DNA from: Pseudomonadales bacterium | GTDB taxonomy: Bacteria; Pseudomonadota; Gammaproteobacteria; Pseudomonadales; DC-out160 | NCBI GenBank assembly: GCA_016765265.1 | Contig: JAESQG010000360.1 | Span: forward strand, 2,979 to 10,916 | DNA length: 7,938 nt | Direction: 5' to 3' | Part shown: positions 1 to 6,435 of the stretch, piece after piece | How positions within the stretch are numbered: position 1 is the first letter of the stretch | Layout: every line of letters begins with the position of its first letter | Program-made: the position numbers and the translations under genes | The notes under the pieces: generated by a model | What the model was told of the DNA's origin: nothing | The model's database searches: none | What the model saw: only the letters and a program-made list of their open reading frames with translations

Positions 1-33
1 ATGCTCCCAGTGCTTCTAGCCATTCTAACCATT

Positions 34-963
34 CTAGCGATTTGTTGGTTGTACGTAATTCCTAAGGGCCGATACTAACTTTGGAGCAGTAAATAAAGCT
101 CTTGGTAATTTACAAAGTTCTTTCAGGAGCCGTATAAACGCTGCGGTACTACTTATGTTTTTCATAATAAAATTTTGAACCATATCCTCCGAATTCTCGT
201 CATCTTTCTTTTTAACTATGAGTATAGAAAGGTAAGTGTTTAGTAGCTTTATAATTTCACATTCGCGTCGACCCACAGGAGTGTCTAAGTTGGGTTTCAC
301 AGGGGTTAGCAACCAATTTAAATTGATACTAACATCTTCAAGCGTTTGTACAGTGTGCGACCAACCCCGTGGTATAAACAGCAGGTCACCTGGGTTAGTC
401 GTAAATTCGTAATAGGTAGTTTTATTACTGTTTGGGACAAAATCAACACCAACTGCACCCAAATGAGTTAATGGAACTGAAGGCAAGGGAGTCTGCGGAG
501 AAACTATGACCCAACGCTTACTTCCCTTAACCTGCGCGTTAAATCCGTGACATCCACCCAAATCGTAGTGCCAAGGTGTTATATTTCCTTTCGAGTGCAT
601 CCATACACGCATAGGTGTTTCGTGTACCAATGTATCGTCATTGTTACAAAGTGTTCGATAGATTGGAGGAACTTTTATATCATCATTTTCGTTGGGCAGG
701 GGAGCGGAATACCATCCCGGCCTCTTCAGTGTATCATCCCAAAATCTTTTTCGAATATACTCAGGATTACACATTTCTTCCTTGAGAATACGAATGCCTT
801 TAAGCAAGACTGGCTTCTCTGGTAAATAGTAATTTTTTATAAAAGCCTCTTCACTGATCGAGGAATATTGAATGCTTTCAATAGACGTCTCGGAGTCATT
901 ACTATAATCCAAAACGTATTCCTTTGATTTAATATTTGTTTTTATTATTATTTCGTCACACAT
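34..963 (-). CDS. JmjC/cupin_8-like Fe(II)/2-oxoglutarate-dependent oxygenase
   Basis: This is an intact 309-residue protein that looks like a cupin_8 (JmjC-type) dioxygenase, a cytoplasmic enzyme that hydroxylates a protein or small molecule using Fe(II), O2 and 2-oxoglutarate. The N-terminal segment FIKNYYLPEKPVLLKG (residues 41-56) matches the family's usual entry strand. The core reads TPWHYDLGGCHGFNAQVKG, giving an HxD iron pair at H132 and D134. PGDLLFIPRGWSHTV gives the third iron ligand, H203. Lys146 or Lys149 in the VKGSKRW strand is the probable 2-oxoglutarate contact. The iron site is therefore complete. The length is typical of bacterial members. There is no signal peptide. The start ATG at 961-963 has no strong ribosome binding site, only a weak AGGG about 13 bases upstream. 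No operon partner is visible; the next DNA upstream is spacer and IS debris. The substrate cannot be read from the sequence. Family confidence is high and function confidence low. Confidence 0.88.
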   Translation of the reverse strand: MCDEIIIKTNIKSKEYVLDYSNDSETSIESIQYSSISEEAFIKNYYLPEKPVLLKGIRILKEEMCNPEYIRKRFWDDTLKRPGWYSAPLPNENDDIKVPPIYRTLCNNDDTLVHETPMRVWMHSKGNITPWHYDLGGCHGFNAQVKGSKRWVIVSPQTPLPSVPLTHLGAVGVDFVPNSNKTTYYEFTTNPGDLLFIPRGWSHTVQTLEDVSINLNWLLTPVKPNLDTPVGRRECEIIKLLNTYLSILIVKKKDDENSEDMVQNFIMKNISSTAAFIRLLKELCKLPRALFTAPKLVSALRNYVQPTNR

Positions 964-993
964 TGTATTATGAACCCTATTTGATGGGGGGCG

Positions 994-1023
994 TAATTAT
1001 GCTGCTTCTAATTATGCTACTTC
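994..1023. repeat. 15-bp tandem duplication upstream of the cupin gene
   Basis: Two adjacent copies of a 15-base unit, taattatgctgcttc and taattatgctacttc, differ at one position. On the minus strand each copy carries CATAAT, one base from a sigma-70 -10 box. The repeat sits 31-60 bases upstream of the oxygenase start, so it could duplicate a promoter element. No convincing -35 partner is visible: a TTGGAA lies 15 bases before the first box, which is short spacing. Any regulatory role is inference. Confidence 0.6.
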
Positions 1024-1183
1024 TATAGTGTTTCCAAGCACCTTTGTGAGTTTTGTTCCTTGGTTAACTTATTGTAGACTTTTCTACGGGCACAATCTAG
1101 CAACGCTTCTTATCATAAAGCGGCACCCTTGGAGAATCGTTTGGAGACTATATAAGATTTTCTCTACCACCTTGGCGGCGCTA
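1024..1183. other. Spacer without a recognisable gene
   Basis: Frames on both strands were read. The plus-strand frame over 1028-1255 and a minus-strand frame running out from the IS6 scrap give no motif I recognise. The frame directly after the IS6 fragment hits a stop and no further transposase residues align. I see no RNA gene. Confidence 0.4.
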
Positions 1184-1234
1184 CATCATCTCTTCGATAT
1201 CCCGGTAGCAAAGGCATTTGTGCGAAAGGCACCA
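1184..1234 (-). mobile_element. Fragment of an IS6-family transposase (N-terminal region)
   Basis: Seventeen minus-strand codons read WCLSHKCLCYRDIEEMM. This matches WYCAHPLSYRNIEEMM in the IS6-type transposase at 7266 in this window, the N-terminal helix-turn-helix region of IS6/IS26 transposases. The DNA aligns over the same span with scattered substitutions, so it comes from a related but not identical element. A stop codon follows at once (1181-1183). The upstream side diverges at a run of nine A on the plus strand (1241-1249). There is no catalytic domain and no terminal repeat, so this is a dead scrap. Confidence 0.6.
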
Positions 1235-1656
1235 ATCGGCAAAAAAAAACACTAATCGGTATGACGATAGCCGGGCAGTGTGGGTAAGTAGGTTTGATTT
1301 GTCTATTCCGATGGAAATGGATTCGCAATGGTTTTCATCATTTAACCCTTGCTGCGTGAGTTTAGTGATTCGCACACTTTACGTTTTGACTTTTTTAATG
1401 AAATTCCGCGATAATAGCAGACCTAATTCTAATGATAATAATAAGCCTTTGAATTTATGTAATAAATCCCCTGAGACCTTTACTCATGGTAAATCGTCAA
1501 CAGACTATTTTCTATCTTTCTAAGATATTAACATTTGAAAATATTGAATTTTCTAACAAGTCGCAGCACATTGGTTTGTTCGCTACGTTCTTCATAACCC
1601 TCTTTTTTATTGTTAAATCATCGGCCACATTAACGCAATCATCTTGTGACAGATAT
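1235..1656. other. Spacer of about 420 bases without a recognisable gene
   Basis: AT-rich DNA. The open frames here (1218-1523 and the 5' part of 1486-1734 on plus, 1181-1375 on minus) are short and low in complexity. They show no conserved motif apart from the transposase scraps at their ends. The stretch around 1600-1620 has T-rich runs but no hairpin in front of them. It is probably decayed coding DNA. Confidence 0.45.
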
Positions 1657-1782
1657 CGCCCGAAAGGCTTACTGTTTCACTCTGATCAAGGGTGTCATTA
1701 TACAAGCAAGGAATTTCAAAGGGAGCTAGCATAATTCAATATAAAACAGAGCACGAGCCGTAGAGGCAACTGTTGGGACAAT
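1657..1782 (+). mobile_element. Fragment of an IS3-family OrfB transposase (C-terminal part of the rve domain)
   Basis: The frame reads RPKGLLFHSDQGCHYTSKEFQRELA, then a stop at 1732-1734, then in the same frame FNIKQSTSRRGNCWDN. These are hallmark blocks of IS3-family OrfB: the HSDQG motif carries the second catalytic Asp of the DDE triad, and SxSRRGNCWDN precedes the catalytic Glu. The Glu (normally in ERFF.SLK) is absent because homology ends at about 1782. The stop replaces what is usually a charged residue after ELA. Upstream of 1657 the frame no longer resembles a transposase. The fragment is inactive. An IS3 left end elsewhere in the window (6112) could come from the same kind of element, but the pieces do not overlap. 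Confidence 0.82.
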
Positions 1783-1951
1783 GTCGTTTACAGATGTTGC
1801 TTGGGTTGCTAGCGCCATATTTTTGAATATGGGAATAATGTAACGTGTCCAGTGCGAAACGGTAATTTGCCCGTAAGAACAGGAGCCCATGGCCTTGAAG
1901 TCGGTGTGACAGCGCCGCAAAGAATGCACTCTCGGCGTTTGGTCTGATCCT
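1783..1951. other. Spacer between the IS3 scrap and the DUF3570 pseudogene
   Basis: A minus-strand open frame crosses this region (1726-1968), but its translation shows no family I recognise. This is where a downstream partner of DUF3570, such as ApbE, might have been; nothing like it is present. Confidence 0.35.
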
Positions 1952-3318
1952 TTAGAAGCTGACATCAAAACTTAGGCTAAACAATGAGTAACTATAATCA
2001 TCTAGGTCGCTGCCTTCAGTTTGGCCATGGAACTCGTAGTCATAGCGTCTGCCATATTTTTCATAGTGGAGATAAAGAGTAAAATCGGGATTAAAAGACT
2101 TGGATATTTCTAATTTTTTGGATCGTGCGCCAAATCCAGCTAATCGATAATCGCTGGAGAGATAGCCGTGGTCGGGAATACTTTCAAAAAAAGTATTGTA
2201 AAAATAAGCGCTGTGCTGTGTGTAGTAACGCAGTCCAGGCGATATCTGCCAGCCCATTCCTAAGCCAAGATTCCATTTGAATTCTACTGTGTGAGAGTAG
2301 ACTTCCCATACATCATCGGAATATCGGTAGTCTAAGTGCAGAGCAGATTGGTGAATTTAAAATAGTGACTGAAACGCAATAAGGAAATAATTTGCTTCCG
2401 AGTAGGAGGACGATCGTCACTGGTCATTCCAATAACAAATTCTGTGATCTGTGGAATATCTATTAACTGAGAATTATTAAGGATCTCGGTAATCCCAGAG
2501 TCGTTGACAGATTGAATAAGGCCAGATTCAACTAAGAAGCGGAAAATACCGGCGACATCAACATTCAACTCACGAAAATCTACAATCCCCTTGTCCACGA
2601 CTATTGTTTTCTTATAGGGGTCGGAAAGATATCCATCGCTACGGCCATAAGTCAGCGATAATTGAAATAGGCTATTTTTATTAAGTACATGGCCGAAACC
2701 AATACTAAATTCATCTTTTTTTCGACGATGAAATTCGGAAGGTTCCTCCAGCAAGACACTGGGATTATAGGAGTTCCATACAGTATCCTCGCTATGACCG
2801 TAGGCAAAAGAAAGATTACTTAGTTGTTCGTTAAGATCAATTTGAAAACCTATACTGGCAAAATCTGATCGGTAATCATCTTCTTTTGAATTGCCCAGTT
2901 TAACGCTAGTCAAACTACTGTCGCCGTAGTAACTGACACTACCCTCGTAGATATTTCTTTGGTCTTTTATTGAAGCTCCCGTCTCCAGAAATTGCTGAGG
3001 AATACCGTCAGCGTCTAAAAAATTAATAACAGGGGAAGCGCCACTGGTGACATCACGGGTGGCGGTGAAGTTCGCCTCGGCGTTCAGGCCGAAGGGGAGC
3101 GTAATTGATATTTGGTCAGCGGTCACACTCATTCTATTACCGGATTCATTATATTCCGCATGGTGAAATCCTACAGTGGTGTCATCGGAGCGATATCCTT
3201 GCTCAGCGGTACGACCAATGCCCGGTAGTGCTAACGCAGCGCCGATCAAGGCGAGGAGTGCTACGCTTTCTTCTGTTTTGTTGTCAGTTGCATCCACAAC
3301 CACCAGCTCCGGTTGCAT
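1952..3318 (-). pseudogene. DUF3570 outer-membrane beta-barrel protein, frameshifted
   Basis: This is one gene in two frames. The first part ends in RFSHYFKFTN and then runs into a stop at 2332-2334. The next frame continues without a break as ALHLDYRYSDDVWEVYSHTVEFKWNLGLGMGWQISPGLRYYTQHSAYFY and on to SLSFDVSF. A single-base loss near 2345 explains the break; restored, the protein is about 455 residues. DUF3570 traits include a hydrophobic export segment (VALLALIGAALALPG), the early LPFGLNAEANFTATRDVTSGASP block, and alternating beta strands with a C-terminal Phe, as expected of an outer-membrane barrel. The start is uncertain. ATG at 3316-3318 is used; GTG at 3295-3297 has a GGAG nine bases upstream and would barely overlap the DUF4266 stop (3284-3286). 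An upstream TTG at 3363 is also open. It overlaps and is probably cotranscribed with the DUF4266 gene. The exact function is unknown. A sequencing error could also produce the frameshift. Confidence 0.85.
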
Positions 3319-3511
3319 ACCCGCCTGGAGTAGATTCCTTTGCGCTATAGGCATGCTGCTCAAATGCAGCTTGGGCGCTGCTACGATCTCGCGTCATCAC
3401 CGGATTGGCGAGGTTCCCCCGCTGCCAGGCACTCACTTTTTCGATTGTACAACCGCTAAGGGTAGCAATGTACAATAGAACCCAAACTGAGATTTTTGTT
3501 GGTTGACGCAT
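3284..3511 (-). CDS. DUF4266 small lipoprotein
   Basis: This is a 75-residue intact protein. Residues 1-21 form a lipoprotein signal (MRQPTK, hydrophobic VWVLLYIATL, lipobox LSGC with Cys21 as the lipidation site). The mature part carries the DUF4266 signature: WQRGNLANPVM (29-39), EQHAYSAKES (51-60) and the Gly-rich C-terminus GAGGCGCN with Cys72 and Cys74. Members are short lipoproteins encoded next to DUF3570 barrels, often near thioredoxin-like and ApbE genes, which suggests an envelope redox role. That link is family context, not shown here. The paired C-terminal cysteines could bind metal or take part in redox chemistry; this is inference. An AGGAG lies seven bases before the ATG, which fixes the start. 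The 3' end overlaps the next gene in another frame. Confidence 0.9.
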   Translation of the reverse strand: MRQPTKISVWVLLYIATLSGCTIEKVSAWQRGNLANPVMTRDRSSAQAAFEQHAYSAKESTPGGYATGAGGCGCN

Positions 3512-3518
3512 AGGCTAA

Positions 3519-3538
3519 CTCCTATTCAAGCGATTATA
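3519..3538 (-). promoter_or_regulatory. Putative -10 box and ribosome binding site for the DUF4266 gene
   Basis: On the minus strand a perfect TATAAT (3538-3533) is followed by AGGAG (3523-3519) seven bases before the start codon. The -35 region is poor: TTGATT lies only 13 bases upstream of the TATAAT. The ribosome binding site is convincing and the promoter only possible. Confidence 0.4.
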
Positions 3539-3951
3539 CCGGTTTTCATTAAATCAACCCTAGACCAGATAAGGATAAACGACGGTTAGCGAGAAGTCTA
3601 CCAAGATGGATGGAGTAGTCTTGGTTAATATGCAACTACATCCAAAGCGACCTGCTGGATTTACCCTGTGACCACGATTTACAGAAGTAAGTTGAACAAA
3701 TTTTAAATTTACTACAACAAAACTCGTGGGCACTCATCTTTAGAAATGAAAACGCTACGCCTAAAAGTAGTACCGACAACCTACTCGCCACGGGTCTTCT
3801 GTCAGCTTGACGGCCTGATTTTTATATGCCCTTGAAGGACGTTTACTTCGGATCCGATTGTATTCTGATGTTAAAAACAATGTTGGGTTGTTTTGCAAAA
3901 GCGGGTTAAAATTCCAAGATGTTGTCGTAAGCCATTGTTAAACACCATATC
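3539..3951. other. Spacer of about 410 bases without a recognisable gene
   Basis: No conserved coding frame is visible on either strand. A thioredoxin-like partner that often precedes DUF4266 is not found. A 29-codon frame at 3746-3835 (plus) has no ribosome binding site or certain homology. The stretch holds one arm of a 21-base inverted repeat (3882-3902). Confidence 0.5.
3882..3902 (+). repeat. Left arm of a perfect 21-bp inverted repeat
   Basis: The sequence begins gttgggttgttttgc and ends aaaagc. Its exact reverse complement occurs at 6311-6331. A 21-base match is not expected by chance in 8 kb. The flanks do not match beyond it, and no target-site duplication is apparent. The TTTTGCAAAA core is of a type seen at ends of some insertion sequences, but I cannot name the element. 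Confidence 0.8.
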
Positions 3952-3987
3952 GGGTCTTTGACGAGAAGGAGGGGAAATGTTACCTAA
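3952..3987. mobile_element. Probable terminal inverted repeat of a Tn3-family transposon
   Basis: The stretch starts gggtctttgacgagaagg and ends with ttacctaa. Tn3-family ends are about 38 bases, begin with a run of G (GGGG...), have an internal GCGAGAA-like block and finish in TAAG; a second cctaag lies at 3993-3998. It lies 63 bases beyond the stop codon of the Tn3 transposase relic, where the terminal repeat normally sits, and is oriented outward. The opposite end of the transposon is not in the window. The exact borders are uncertain. Confidence 0.6.
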
Positions 3988-4050
3988 ACCCTACCTAAGC
4001 TATTGATACCTATAAAATAATTTCCTCTGTTTCACCTCACCACTTTTATT

Positions 4051-5251
4051 TCATCCGATGTTTAACACTAAAGTTTTATCAAGATCGAACCGAGATTCGT
4101 TTGTGGAATATTTTAGAAAATCGTATTCACCCTGCAGATTCACATGGTGCCATAACAGAACCGAACCACCGAGCACCGATTGAATTGCGAGGTCTTTCTC
4201 CTCCTTGTTTTTAATCCTAATAAGATACTCGGACAGATAGAGGTAATTCCAGAGTAGCACGGCGTTCTGAATTATGACTTTACATGCCGCGACCTTCTCT
4301 TGATCCAGCTTCTCACCGACCTGAAATTCTTGGTTGTTAGCGAAGTAGATCGCTTTGGAAAATTTATTTGAAATTTCGATGCGACTAAGCTGCTTTTCCA
4401 TCTGTTGTTGCAACTTAAGATCATCATAATAATTTAAAATAAATACCAACTTAATGATGCGGCCAAACTCCTTGAGTGCCTTGTATAAAGTTAAATGCTT
4501 GGTGTTTTTCCAAAATACGTGAATGAAAAATTAGCCCTCAACGAATCAACTGCGACGTAGAGTTTCTGCCCGTCACTGCTAGTATGATTTTTAGATCTAT
4601 CATATTTGAACGCATTGGCTAGAGACAATTTATCAACATAGGATATTATCAAATTGCTAGCGTCCTGAATATTCTCTAAGTCAAAAAACCACTTTACCGT
4701 ATTATTTAAGGATTTTTCGCTCACTCCAACGGATATCTTACCAATTTTAGTAACACCTATGTTACAGCCATTACCCATAATTCCAGCAATAATTGCCTTT
4801 GGCAATGGCTTCATTTTTGAATTTTTATTGCTTGAATGTTGGAACCATCGTGTAAAATTGCACACGTTGTTAACATCGGAAAGAATCCTCTGTTTGGGAA
4901 CATAACCCTGCTCAACTAGAGTGGTTCCGATAAATTCTGAGTATTCCTTATCGACCCTAGGCGTCCTAACTCTAACCTTATTACCAGAACCAATAAATAG
5001 GTAAGGATTCTTTCCGCTGTTTCAGCGTTGATAAACCGCATTGAATTTATTTTCAATTTCACTCTTTAATTTTTTTATAACAGAATCGAAATCGAAAAAT
5101 CTTTCAAGATCGGCGTTTTTTAACAGCTGGTCACGACGGCTTCTCCATAGTTCGACGGGTATTAGATAGTCATAAAAGCCGCATATTTATACGAATACTG
5201 AAGTGTAATGGTGCCAGCCTTAATCGCCTCTGACAAATGAATGAAGAGGAG
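4051..5251 (-). pseudogene. tnpA: Tn3-family transposase (TnpA), 3' remnant with frameshift, stop and internal deletion
   Basis: Minus-strand frames line up along the C-terminal third of a Tn3 transposase, usually about 1000 residues. From 5251 the reading is LLFIHLSEAIKAGTITLQYSYKYAAF, then a one-base loss near 5172, then DYLIPVELWRSRRDQLLKNADLERFF. An in-frame TGA follows near 5020 (after NAVYQR). Next come VRTPRVDKEYSEFIG, AGIMGNGCNIGVTKIG and HTSSDGQK, which holds the first catalytic Asp (codon near 4574). At about 4497-4505 the frame jumps from SFTYFGKTP straight to HLTLYKALKEFGRIIKL. The family normally has well over 100 residues between these blocks, including the HSTDTHG motif with the second catalytic Asp. 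The end carries SRIEISNKFSKAI, with a probable catalytic Glu, and NAVLLWNYLYLSEYL. The N-terminal part is missing, with REP-like DNA at the break. It cannot be functional. Confidence 0.93.
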
Positions 5252-5274
5252 GGTCGAGACACTTCGCTCCACCC
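5251..5274. repeat. REP-like imperfect palindrome
   Basis: The arms gggtcgag and gctccaccc pair, with one mismatch, around a short acacttc loop. This resembles the GGGTCGAGCGAAGC-type extragenic palindromes scattered in many proteobacteria. It lies exactly where the Tn3 transposase homology stops, so it may be the breakpoint or pre-existing spacer DNA. Only one copy is seen in the window. Confidence 0.45.
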
Positions 5275-5485
5275 ACTCCGCTACAGTACTCACAACATGG
5301 TTTTCGCTGCGTTGTTCGCGAGCCTGTTCACTACTATTATCTCGTCCGACTTCCGCACAAAAGACATTCGTACCTGCATCAGGTTTAGAGAATTTAAGAG
5401 TTAAAAAATCGATAGAACTGAACGGATTGGTAACGCATTTCAAACTCGCTGCATAAATCCCCATCACAGGACTGAGACCAGCAAG
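5275..5485. other. Spacer between the REP-like palindrome and the barrel fragment
   Basis: Open frames exist on both strands (5241-5456 plus, 5162-5506 minus) but match no family I know. The minus-strand peptide SENHVVSTVAEWVERS is what this kind of REP-associated repeat DNA reads as when translated, so I treat it as non-coding. Confidence 0.4.
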
Positions 5486-5956
5486 ATGGATTCGCTGACC
5501 TATCAATTCGAGGAGAGTCTGGGGTTCCTGAGTTTCCTGACGGCTTTGCAGCTAGGTGGGGTGACTCCCAAGGGCATAGGAGGATCACTGAATATCACCG
5601 ACACGGTTAACTGGGGCATAGGATTCGAATATCAATACAATACTAAAACGGCCTTACGACTCGGCTATGAACCTAGAAAAGCCGGTATTCCCAAAGACAA
5701 ACGTAGCTTTTATTTACCCCTAAATGACATCGATATCATTGCCGTGGGCCTAAGCCATGAAATAAATAAAACGAATTTGTTTGACATTACTATTGCAACC
5801 GCGAGTAGTGATGAGTTTATTCCCACAGGGAGCAGCCCTATCGGGAATAATCACGCAACCCTTCGAAACTTTCTCCTTCAACCAACGGCTGGTTTAGATA
5901 CTAGGACCAGTGCCCGCCTGCTTTTGGTTCAGACCAGTTATCGATTACGTTTTTAG
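5486..5956 (+). pseudogene. C-terminal fragment of a FadL/OMPP1-like outer-membrane barrel
   Basis: The 156-codon frame reads as paired amphipathic strands: LNITDTVNWGIGFEYQYNTKTALRLGYEPR, then SFYLPLNDIDIIAVGLSHEI, and a last strand ARLLLVQTSYRLRF ending in Phe, the C-terminal residue expected of an outer-membrane barrel. The block TALRLGYEPRKAGIPKDKR followed by LPLNDIDIIAVGLS resembles the end of FadL/OMPP1 hydrophobic-compound transporters, which run to 400 residues or more. No signal peptide or N-terminal plug is present. Upstream codons become unrelated near the start of this frame, and the ATG at 5486 has no ribosome binding site. I therefore read it as a truncated gene rather than a short complete one. 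The family call is moderate; the barrel nature is fairly sure. Confidence 0.6.
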
Positions 5957-5962
5957 TATTAA

Positions 5963-6028
5963 TGCAGGAGGCAAATGTTTTGGCGTGAGCTTTAACCGAA
6001 ATGTCAAAATAGACATTAGTCTCCTGCA
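5963..6028. repeat. Large imperfect inverted repeat with a nested hairpin
   Basis: tgcaggaggcaaatgt (5963-5978) is complementary to acattagtctcctgca (6013-6028) at 14 of 16 positions, with a 34-base loop. Inside, aatgtc (6000-6005) and gacatt (6012-6017) form a smaller perfect hairpin that uses part of the same right arm, so the two folds exclude each other. The repeat starts 7 bases after the stop of the barrel fragment. No T-run follows, so it is not a standard intrinsic terminator. It could be a rho-type or bidirectional end, a small mobile palindrome, or a decayed regulatory fold. Confidence 0.55.
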
Positions 6029-6111
6029 AGACCTACGTTGACCCTAATACAGTACATACCCCCGCTTTCATTCCAAGGATACGGGGTACTTTAAACTGAA
6101 AATCAGGCGAT

Positions 6112-6204
6112 TGATCCTCCCCTGGTTTATCGGACCACTGGTTTTAGGAGATAACATCTAGAACCGGAGGATATATGAGTAAAAGAAAGAATAAAACATA
6201 CAGG
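6112..6204 (+). mobile_element. Left end of an IS3-family element with the first codons of orfA
   Basis: TGATCCTCCCCTGG at 6112 looks like an IS3-family terminal repeat (TG start, C-rich inner part). A good ribosome binding site (GGAGG at 6166-6170) and ATG at 6175 follow, and the frame starts MSKRKNKTY, a common opening of IS3 OrfA proteins. After about nine or ten codons the homology ends and the frame closes at 6232-6234 (RPSSAAPRQL then stop). The rest of orfA and all of orfB are gone from here. The orfB scrap at 1657 may come from a similar element. Confidence 0.55.
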
Positions 6205-6234
6205 CCTTCTAGCGCAGCGCCAAGGCAGTTATGA

Positions 6235-6435
6235 GATTCTTAAATACACACCCCCTGTATTAAAGCATACGCCAACCAAAACCCTCATCACAACAGCGGC
6301 ACCGGAGAATGCTTTTGCAAAACAACCCAACGTTCAAAAATTTCGGAAATTAAAGTAACCCTGCACTAGGCCCCTTGCTATATGAGAGCTGTAGCAACTA
6401 TTGTCTTATTTCGGGGGGATTTCCCTAGTACCCCA
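6235..6435. other. Spacer downstream of the thioesterase
   Basis: No recognisable gene is present. It contains the right arm of the 21-base inverted repeat. A short GGG-ATTT-CCC element at about 6417-6425 lies beyond the thioesterase stop, but no T-tract follows it on the minus strand, so I do not call a terminator. Confidence 0.4.
6311..6331 (-). repeat. Right arm of the perfect 21-bp inverted repeat
   Basis: This is the exact reverse complement of 3882-3902. The two arms face each other across about 2.4 kb holding the Tn3 relic, the barrel fragment and the IS3 left end. In the minus direction the frame LGCFAKA is shared with the left arm read on plus, so a shared coding scrap is an alternative to terminal repeats. 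Confidence 0.8.

Noticed and set aside
1..36. Repeated ttctag/cattcta units at the window start
   Set aside because: The units are too short and irregular, and the window edge prevents seeing whether a longer array exists. No CRISPR-like regular spacing was seen anywhere in the window.
1028..1523. Overlapping plus-strand frames of 75 and 101 codons
   Set aside because: No conserved motif, no ribosome binding site, and they run antisense to the IS6 scrap.
3105..3478. Two plus-strand open frames opposite the DUF3570 start and DUF4266 gene
   Set aside because: They lie antisense to well-supported genes, show no domain and have no ribosome binding site; they are shadows.
3746..3835. Small plus-strand frame starting MKTLRLKVVPTTYSP
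   Set aside because: The opening faintly recalls some ACT-domain proteins, but it is only 29 codons, has no ribosome binding site, and the rest does not match.
6057..6088. TACCCC/GGGGTA inverted repeat
   Set aside because: The arms are six bases with a 20-base loop and no further pairing, which could arise by chance.
6410..6435. Possible intrinsic terminator after the thioesterase
   Set aside because: A GGG-ATTT-CCC stem is present but no T-run follows on the minus strand.
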